Assembly (NCBI GenBank): GCA_036939755.1
Contig: JALLAZ010000576.1
Location: 1 to 14,210 of the forward strand
Reading direction: 5' to 3'
DNA: 14,210 bases
Source of the DNA: Stephanodiscus triporus
Lineage: Eukaryota; Bacillariophyta; Thalassiosirophyceae; Thalassiosirales; Thalassiosiraceae
Part shown: one piece after another, positions 8,480 to 14,210 of the stretch
Position numbering within the stretch: the stretch's first letter is position 1
Layout: every line of letters starts with the position of its first letter
Position numbers and translations under genes: made by a program
The notes under the pieces: model-generated
The model's input: the letters and a program-made list of their open reading frames with translations, nothing else
Told to the model about the DNA's origin: nothing
Database searches by the model: none

Positions 8480-8855
8480 GGACGTAGCTCCAAATACGGC
8501 TTCGTGGGCACATCCCTCGTGGCTAGCTGGCAGGGAATCCTCTTCGCGCCGTGCCCAATACAAAAAATCCCTCCCCCTTCCTTGGGGAAATTTTTGCGCG
8601 CCCCTCGGTGGATGCAGCGTTCGACCTTGACCTTCGCGCCGTGTCCCTTGCAAACTCCTCCCTTATGGGCCCAACTTTTCACCTTGACACCGTGCCTCTT
8701 ACAAACTCCTATGTTCGTACCTTTTTGGGACTTGTTTGTGCATCCCTCGTGGCCGCAACGTTGGAACTGGGCACCATGCCTCAAACAAACTCCTCCCGTT
8801 TGGGCGTAGTTAGTACACCCCTCGTGGCCGACAAGTACCCTTCATGAGAGCATAC
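8480..8855 (-). pseudogene. Decayed fragment of a diatom Cys/His repeat array (C-x3-GC ... GG-x-C-x2-HG type)
   Basis: Read on the minus strand from about 8852, the sequence gives degenerate copies of a Cys/His repeat: CSHEGY, then in another frame GHEGCTNYAQTGGVCLRHGA, CGHEGCTNKSQKG...GVCKRHG, a shortened copy GGVCKGHGAKVK, a copy RCIHRGARKN...GIFCIGHGAK, and after a further frame change SHEGCAHEAVFGA near 8486-8525. At least two frame changes and lost Cys residues show it is not a working gene. Diatom genomes carry many proteins built from this repeat, often labelled WRKY19-like or zinc-finger; that link is from general knowledge. It starts 11 bp beyond the ALG14 stop and probably lies within or next to the ALG14 3' UTR, in antisense orientation. 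Confidence 0.75.
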
Positions 8856-9238
8856 TACGAACAAATTGAACAACTTTACTTTAGAGAGAGCATACCATAG
8901 ATAGTGTGAAATCACCAATCGCCTGGCATGGCATTGCAGGGGAACCCTCCAAGTAAAACAACACAACCAGGCGACTCCCGAATTCCAGTCGCACCATCGA
9001 TCGCGGCGGGTGTTTTGTGTCATACGATACCCGCGATTGGTGTCCGTTCGTGAGCAATTATATGAGTAAATACGATTACACTCCTACCTGTCTTGAGTTC
9101 GTAAGTAGGAACAATATGAGAGAAAAAAGATGTATCTCTCTCTCTCATCGTGCGTCAATCTCCCTCCTATTTTCCAACCTTTTCCAACACACAAAAATAA
9201 AAAAATACTTAAAGTCGTCAACTCGAGGAAGCTGCCAG
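8856..9238. other. Intergenic and 5' UTR region before the secreted-protein gene
   Basis: About 380 bases hold no supported gene. The frame of the downstream gene is open back to about 9017, but the signal-peptide ATG at 9239 is the better start. A CT repeat (about 9135-9146) and an A-rich stretch (about 9193-9212) precede that start and suit a 5' UTR or core promoter. The string GAGAGCATAC occurs at 8846-8855 and 8886-8895. Confidence 0.5.
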
Positions 9239-10363
9239 ATGCTCTCTACCATCGGACGATGCGCCGTCCTCCAACTACTCCTCACGTTGGGCATCAGCCC
9301 TCCCCCCGCAGCAGCAGCGGATCAGTCCTTTCGCGGAAGCAGCCGCCATCAAACCATCGACGATGGCTGCAGGTCCTTCACCGCGAAAAGTTCATGCCTC
9401 GCCGGAACGGGAGATTGCATTTGGCTTCCCCGGAACGGGTGCGTTTCCGCGACGGCGACATTTAAGGCGACAGCGACGGCGCGAACAATCCAACGAGTTT
9501 CTCCGCCCGGGGAAGAGGGGATGAAGGCCGGCGATGACGTGGCGAGGGTGATTGCGTCGCGAAGACTCCAGGGAACGAGCAAGCCAACAACGCGAAGCCC
9601 GACGACTCGAAGTCCGACGAACAAACCCACAACCCGAAGTCCGACGAGCAAACCCACAACCCGAAGTCCGACAAATATCCCCACGTCGAATCCCTCTGTG
9701 AGTCGTTTCCGCGCGTCCTTTCAATTCGCCCACTTGTTTTTTTGCAGAGAGACCGAACATACTTTCCTCCACCGATCCATTCAGACATCCAAGCCAACAT
9801 CGTCAAAGCCTACGACGCTGGCGCCCACGTCAGAGCCTACGACGCTGGCGCCCACGTCAAAGCCTACGACTTTGAAGCCCACGTCAACGCCTACGACTTT
9901 GAAGCCCACGTCAACGCCTACGACTTTGACGCCCACGTCAACGCCTACGACTTTGACGCCCTCTGTCAAACCCACAGCGACGGTGCTCAGGTGTCCCCAA
10001 AAGCACTGCGCAAATGATGTCGTCACCACCTTTCCTGTCGTCAACTCCACTGCTATCTGTCCCGGCCTGGCTGCGACTACCCTCGCCACGTTCGTATATA
10101 ACGGCGTGGTCTTGATCGAGCTTACGGGTCCATCCGATCCCGTCAATGCCGCCGATATGGTCATCACCGCCCCCCACGGCGGGAGCCAGGAGCCAACGTC
10201 CATCCCCGATCGTCAGACCACCGGCCCGTTCTGTCCTGAGGGATGCAAGGTCGACAAGGATAGCAACACCCTCGAAATCTCCAGATTGCTACAATCCAAA
10301 TTCATCGCGAACTACTGCAAGGTCCCGTACTTGGTGATCAACCACCTCCATCGAAAGAAGCTC
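9239..10363 (+). CDS. Secreted Cys-rich/Pro-Thr-linker protein with a partial N-formylglutamate-amidohydrolase-like domain, 3' end lost
   Basis: Exons 9239-9697 (153 aa) and 9785-10363 (193 codons). ATG 9239 is chosen because a clean signal peptide follows (AVLQLLLTLGISPPPAAAA, cleavage near residue 26). A small Cys module comes next (GCRSFTAKSSC ... DCIWLPRNGCVSA), then a Pro/Thr linker (about 112-212) that resembles a cell-surface or wall linker. The domain starting near residue 218 contains TAPHGG (His 284), SIPDR, CKV and YLVINHLHRKK. The PHGG, IPDR and INHLHR-K spacing resembles the N-formylglutamate amidohydrolase/zinc hydrolase superfamily, where the His would bind metal; this is a recollection of family motifs, not a search. 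Such proteins normally continue with a DANRE-like motif, but here the reading stops making sense at the ambiguous base 10364 and turns into poly-Val from a TCG repeat. The gene is therefore 3' truncated or misassembled. Confidence 0.7.
9698..9784 (+). other. In-frame 87-bp intron in the Pro/Thr linker
   Basis: The GTGAGT donor at 9698 and the CATTCAG acceptor ending at 9784 remove exactly 29 codons at phase 0 and join PTSNPS to TSKPTSSKPTT, restoring an unbroken Pro/Thr linker. The intron has no in-frame stop and encodes a linker-unlike stretch with FRASFQFAHLFF. An earlier acceptor (TTTTTTTGCAG ending at 9747) would shift the frame. Confidence 0.8.
9806..9964 (+). repeat. 27-bp tandem repeat encoding a 9-residue Pro/Thr unit
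   Basis: Six copies (the last short by three bases) of a 27-bp unit encode x-P-T-T-L-x-P-T-S. The second x changes along the array from Ala to Lys to Thr. A related shorter-period array (TTRSPT-type) lies before the intron at about 9584-9680. Confidence 0.9.
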
Positions 10364-13300
10364 NTCGTCGTCGTCGTCGTCGTCGTCGTCGTCATCGTGG
10401 GAGTGCCATCGTTGCGGATTGAAAAACGATCCGGCCAAGAGGCGATGCTCGTCGTGTCAGGGGTGGAAGGGCGGATCGAGGGAGGGGTATTCCCACTCGA
10501 GGATATACGCTGTCGCCAAGAGGAGGAAGAGAGTGATGGAAGATGAGGAGGAGGAGGCGGGGACTGTTGCTGTTGGGGGGAACGTGAATAATGATCCGGG
10601 AGAAGAGGACGATCGACGACGACGACGACGACGACGACACGGCCGACGCGCCGAGTCTTCGACTTCTTCTACGAAGAAGGCGACGATGATGAAGCGTGGG
10701 GACGCGGGGGCGGCTACTAACGCCACCATCGCGATCGAGTCGCCGCCAACGTCGCGGGGGAGAGAACAACAACAACAGCAGCAACAACAACAACAACAAC
10801 AAAATAGGCGCAGGTCGGCGATCTCGCGACGTCCGCGACGGTTGATCCCCACCGAGAAGGCGATTGCCATGATGATGACTGCTGCGACGAAGCTGAATTC
10901 GGTAATGACCAAGACGAGGAGGAGGAGGACGAGGGAGGAAGCAGGGATGGAGAAGACGGCGGCGGCAGACGGTCGATCGCGATCGCGATCACGACAACGG
11001 TCGACGTCGGCGGCGGGAAAGAAGACTGCCTCGGGGGATGGGAAAACCGGGAACGATGTCGCCGTCGCCTCCTCCGGATGGGGCGTCGACGATGGCACGG
11101 ACGTCGTGGAGGGCGACGACGGCAACAACGAAGATGGTGCGAAAGAGAATGCGGCCCGCGCAGTCATCTTCGATCGCGACGACGACGACGACGACGGATC
11201 GAACGAATACGACGATGTGGCTTGCTGCCTATGCAAGTGCGCCGCGGACTTCAGCGACAAGGACTTCTTCATCGCGGCGCCGCCGACTACTAATGGGGGG
11301 GGAATATTGCCCGTCGAAGACTCGATGATGGGTCGTTCGCGCGATAAAAGTGCGAAGAAGGATGGTGAAGATTCAACAACGCAAGGCGATGACGAGAAGG
11401 ACGACGCGGGAAATGACAACGATGATGACGATGACGACGACGACGACGGGCACCCCGTACGTCTGCCATACCGCTTCCACGATCCAGGCAATGCGTTGAT
11501 GCTGTGCGATGGCCCCGTGCACGCCAAGAGTAGAAAGCGAGGCAACATCGGCCAGGACCTATCGGACGTGGAATATCGATGCGATCGCGCGTACCACCAA
11601 CGTTGTCATTTCGTGCCAGTGCTGTCTATCCCCCGTGGACCATGGCGGTGTCTGATATGCAGATTTCGAGACGAGATTTATCTGAAAGAGAAGGCTTCGA
11701 GGAAAGCGAATAACGGATCATCCGGCGAAAATGGTGAAGGTGTCACGTTGTCGGATTCGGAGCTCAATGCCATATTTCGTTGTGTGCCCGTTCATCCAGC
11801 CATCTCATCGAAGGACGAGAAATGGAGTGCGACCAATTGGGACAAGACGGAGGTGGTGAGCAAGAGCGATGAAGATGGATTGTCAGAAAATTGCAAAACT
11901 ATTCCCGACGTCGAATCGTCAATGACTTCCGACATCGTAGGGATCGGTCAGTGCAACAAGCATTCGATCCGATGCCACGACATCTTCTCGGACAAATGCA
12001 ACAACGATCACGCTATCGCCAAACTAGAACGAAAGTTCGAAGACCTCTCTGCTCACCTGAAATCTCAACTGCTACATTCCGAACTCACATCACGTTCGCG
12101 CGGAATAATAAAATCGTCCCTCTCAACGATTCGCACGGCCGAACATTCGCTGCGCAGCATCACCGAAACTTCCAAGGCGCGCAAGGCCTTGGCAGAACGC
12201 ATCGAGAGTCAGCTGGGATTGCCGCAGGAGTTGTGTCAATGCGTCATGAGGATTGCAGCCAGCAAGACGAGGGTGCGGGAGTTGATTCTGAACCTGGAAA
12301 ATGTCATTCGATCGAGACCACTTCGTCATGACCCGCCGAACGTGGTCCAATTATTGACTTGCTCAAAGCGGAGCAGCGCCGATGACGATGACGAGAAGTC
12401 GCATCCCATAATTACTGGTAATGCCATTGATGGGGGTGAGAGCATTAGCGATCCTGTCAGCGAGTTGATGCAATGGTACCTCCAACATGGCGGGAGTGCG
12501 CAGGATGTCGGTAAAGATTTTCTACATCTCTTCCCGGAGGGCACTCTTAAAAGGCGTCGTTACGAACCGCGCACAGGTGAGGCTCATATCAATGCAGAAG
12601 CTGGAGTTGGAGACGAGTCTAGTGTCACATCAATATCGTTGGAAGACTTAACTTGTTGGAACTGCCATGGGACTCATGCCACTGATGAGAATGATATGGT
12701 CTTATGTGATGGCATGGGATGCTACAGATCATTTCACATGAAGTGTTTGGAACCCCAATTGACATTTGAGGATATCCACAAAAATATTTCCGGAGAGGAA
12801 GATGATGCCTGGTTCTGTCCGCTGTGTACAGCAAACGCTAATCTGACTCATTTTGCGCAGATCGAGTATTTGGGTGATGATTGGGAGTCGCCTTCCAAAA
12901 AAAACAAAATTGGCGATGGGAACAGCAATGGAGATAGTGGGCGACGGATGAAAGAGTGGGAGACTGCAAAAGATGTGTTCCCCGAGGCACCGTTTGAATT
13001 GCGCGTGGCCCAAAAATTGAAGGAGAATACTCGCGATGAAGAGACGACCACCTTCTTGGCACAGTCGTTAGGTATTTTTACTGGTTCTTCTCACAAAGAT
13101 GACGATTCAGATGTTAGCAGTGCCAATCAATTTTTGCTTGCAGAAGAAGATGAAAGTGATGACGATTTTGATCACGAGGAGGTTGAATCACTCGATGAGG
13201 AGTCCTTCGCGGAGGATCGCGACATGGAAAGGCAACTGCTAAAGGAAAAGATTGGCAGGGAGGAATTAGATGCGTTGTCTGTCACCTCTGGTGATGGATC

Positions 13301-13814
13301 AGATTCCGATCTCCGCAATTCATCCTCGGCTGGTTTGGATGACGGCAGCATTGATGCAAGGAATCATCGTCCGAGGCGTAGTAAACGGAAAAGGTTCGCC
13401 TTCTCCAAGAAAGCTGGCGATGGTGACGATTACACGCTCAGAGAAAGTCATGTCGTGATGCCATCGTCGGATGTTGGCACTGTTGATGTTGCCAACATTG
13501 TGCCTGGGAAGCGCCGTAGAACCCAGGTTGATTACAGAAAGTGAGTCTCTCTCAATGATATATTTTGATGAGTGAAATCACGCTCAGCGCCGCTGCAATT
13601 TCTCTCTCAGGCGAAACCTCAACTTTGTTTTATTGCCAATCATAATAGGCTCGCTGATGTTATGTTCGGGGACGAATCCGATGAGGAGGCCAAAGGCGCA
13701 AACAGAGAATACACGTTCAAACCAAAGTCTCGCGGTCGTCGAAAGGACAGTGACGATGTTGACGATAACGATGAGGATGACAGCAGCGAGAGGGATAACG
13801 ATTCAGATTGCTAA
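10338..13814 (+). CDS. RanBP2-type zinc finger and double-PHD-finger chromatin-type protein, 5' end missing
   Basis: The frame is open from 10338 (after an in-frame TGA at 10335) but has no ATG before the first domain, so the start is missing or upstream. Exons are <10338-13540 and 13649-13814. A RanBP2-type zinc finger starts at Trp 10398: W-x-C-x2-C-x3-N-x6-C-x2-C, followed by QGWKGG. An Arg/Glu/Gln/Ser-rich low-complexity region follows. PHD 1 lies at 11223-11660 (CCLCKC ... LMLCDG ... YRCDRAYHQRCH ... WRCLIC) and is stretched by an acidic insert. A helical region lies at about 12010-12315. PHD 2 lies at 12654-12827 (CWNCHG ... MVLCDGMGCYRSFHMKCL ... WFCPLC), followed by WETAKDVFPEAPFEL and an acidic segment. 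The C-terminal VDYRKLADVMFGDESDEE resembles sequence near the PHD of plant HAT3.1/PRHA proteins, but no homeodomain follows. PHD fingers usually read histone tails, so a nuclear role is likely. The residues after the TTG at 10419 number about 1095. Confidence 0.85.
10364..10397 (+). repeat. Ambiguous base followed by (TCG)n repeat at a gene junction
   Basis: Base 10364 is N. Nine perfect TCG units (10365-10391) then TCA TCG follow. In the upstream gene's frame this reads poly-Val. In the downstream gene's frame it reads poly-Ser leading directly into a RanBP2-type zinc finger. Confidence 0.95.
10614..10638 (+). repeat. Poly-Arg repeat (CGA)n
   Basis: A (CGA)n tract in frame gives a run of Arg residues just after an acidic DD pair. 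It is one of several GAC/CGA/TCG-class repeats in this gene. Confidence 0.85.
10767..10802 (+). repeat. Poly-Gln repeat (CAA/CAG)12
   Basis: Twelve Gln codons, CAA with two CAG, in the disordered region between the RanBP2-type zinc finger and the first PHD finger. Confidence 0.9.
13541..13648 (+). other. Terminal intron of the PHD gene (108 bp)
   Basis: AGAAA|GTGAGT at 13541 and ATAATAG ending at 13648 join at phase 2 to give VDYRK-LADVMFGDESDEE. A stronger-looking CTCTCTCAG acceptor lies upstream at about 13610, but it leads into a different frame with implausible sequence. The TAG acceptor is preferred for protein continuity. Confidence 0.8.
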
Positions 13815-14210
13815 TTATTACTTCGGGGAAACACCTCTCTCCGATGGCAACTGAGTTCGCCCGAACAAAGCTAGTAGATGACAGCTGCAGTGACGGATGA
13901 ACTGACGACGACGACGACGACGACGACGGCTATAGGACGCAGGCGCCGACGACAACGATGACTATGACATGACAGCTGCGTTGCCGGAGATCTTTAAATT
14001 TATTAGAGTAAGCATATAAGCCTACACACCGCCTCATCCTCCCCTAATCACTTCTTTCGTCACCTGCCGTTGATGCTCTATCTTGTCGCTTTTCGTCTTC
14101 CACCGCCTGCTCCCATCGCATTGTCTGCCACCCATCGCCCACGCTACGTCATCACCCCCACTGTCATTGCTGCGATGCACTGATGCCGCTCGTTGCAAGA
14201 CAATGTTGCC
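13815..14210. other. 3' flank with no gene seen
   Basis: About 400 bases downstream of the PHD gene hold a (GAC)8 repeat at 13904-13927 and the direct repeat ATGACAGCTGC (13878-13888 and 13969-13979). An AT-rich patch near 13993-14020 could include the PHD gene's 3' end. Sequence from about 14025 is C/T-rich without a supported reading frame; a promoter for a gene beyond the edge is possible. Confidence 0.5.

Noticed and set aside
8068..8784. 238-codon minus-strand ORF covering the Cys/His repeats and the end of ALG14
   Set aside because: Only its first part (about 8500-8784) matches the repeat family. The rest is antisense to conserved ALG14 codons, and the repeat itself changes frame, so it is not an intact gene.
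8846..8895. 10-bp direct repeat GAGAGCATAC flanking 30 bp
   Set aside because: It is too short and holds too little sequence between copies to support a target-site duplication around an element.
10457..11548. 363-codon minus-strand ORF rich in Ser, Cys and Val
   Set aside because: It is opposite the zinc finger/PHD gene; the poly-Cys and poly-Ser runs are reverse complements of the CAA and GAC-class repeats.

Overview
This window is eukaryotic nuclear DNA, most likely from a diatom and plausibly a centric, Thalassiosira-like one. That placement is an inference from four things: short GT-AG introns, a Cys-rich plus Pro/Thr-linker secreted protein, a decayed copy of the Cys/His 'GG-C-HG' repeat family common in diatom genomes, and dense TCG/GAC trinucleotide repeats inside coding regions. 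I saw no bacterial operon structure, CRISPR array, RNA gene or intact mobile element.

Layout from left to right. (1) 1-428, minus strand: an open, unrecognised ORF running off the left edge and ending at a good splice donor. (2) 429-899: intergenic. (3) 900-4220, plus strand: one intronless ORF of 1106 aa, Ser-rich and largely disordered, not recognised. (4) 4392-7166, minus strand: a three-exon gene whose spliced product (about 689 aa) carries a clear DUF1415 domain behind a signal-peptide-like N-terminus. It converges on gene 3 with only 171 bp between the stop codons. (5) 7167-7374: a 208-bp head-to-head promoter region. (6) 7375-8469, plus strand: ALG14, the membrane subunit of the UDP-GlcNAc transferase acting second in dolichol-linked N-glycan assembly, swollen by low-complexity inserts. 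(7) 8480-8855, minus strand: a broken copy of the diatom Cys/His repeat array, just past the ALG14 stop. (8) 9239-10363, plus strand: a secreted protein with a Cys-rich module, a Pro/Thr linker of 9-residue repeats split by an 87-bp in-frame intron, and the start of a catalytic-looking domain resembling N-formylglutamate amidohydrolases. (9) 10338-13814, plus strand: a nuclear-type protein with a RanBP2-type zinc finger, two PHD fingers and a short last exon. (10) 13815-14210: no gene seen.

Genes 8 and 9 meet at an undetermined base (10364) in a TCG repeat. Gene 8 stops in mid-domain there, and gene 9 enters there with no start codon, so the sequence between them is probably missing or misjoined. 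The other genes do not form an obvious pathway. Base composition shifts sharply: the 4400-8470 block and about 10,550-11,450 are GC-rich and packed with trinucleotide repeats, while gene 3 and the second half of gene 9 are more balanced.
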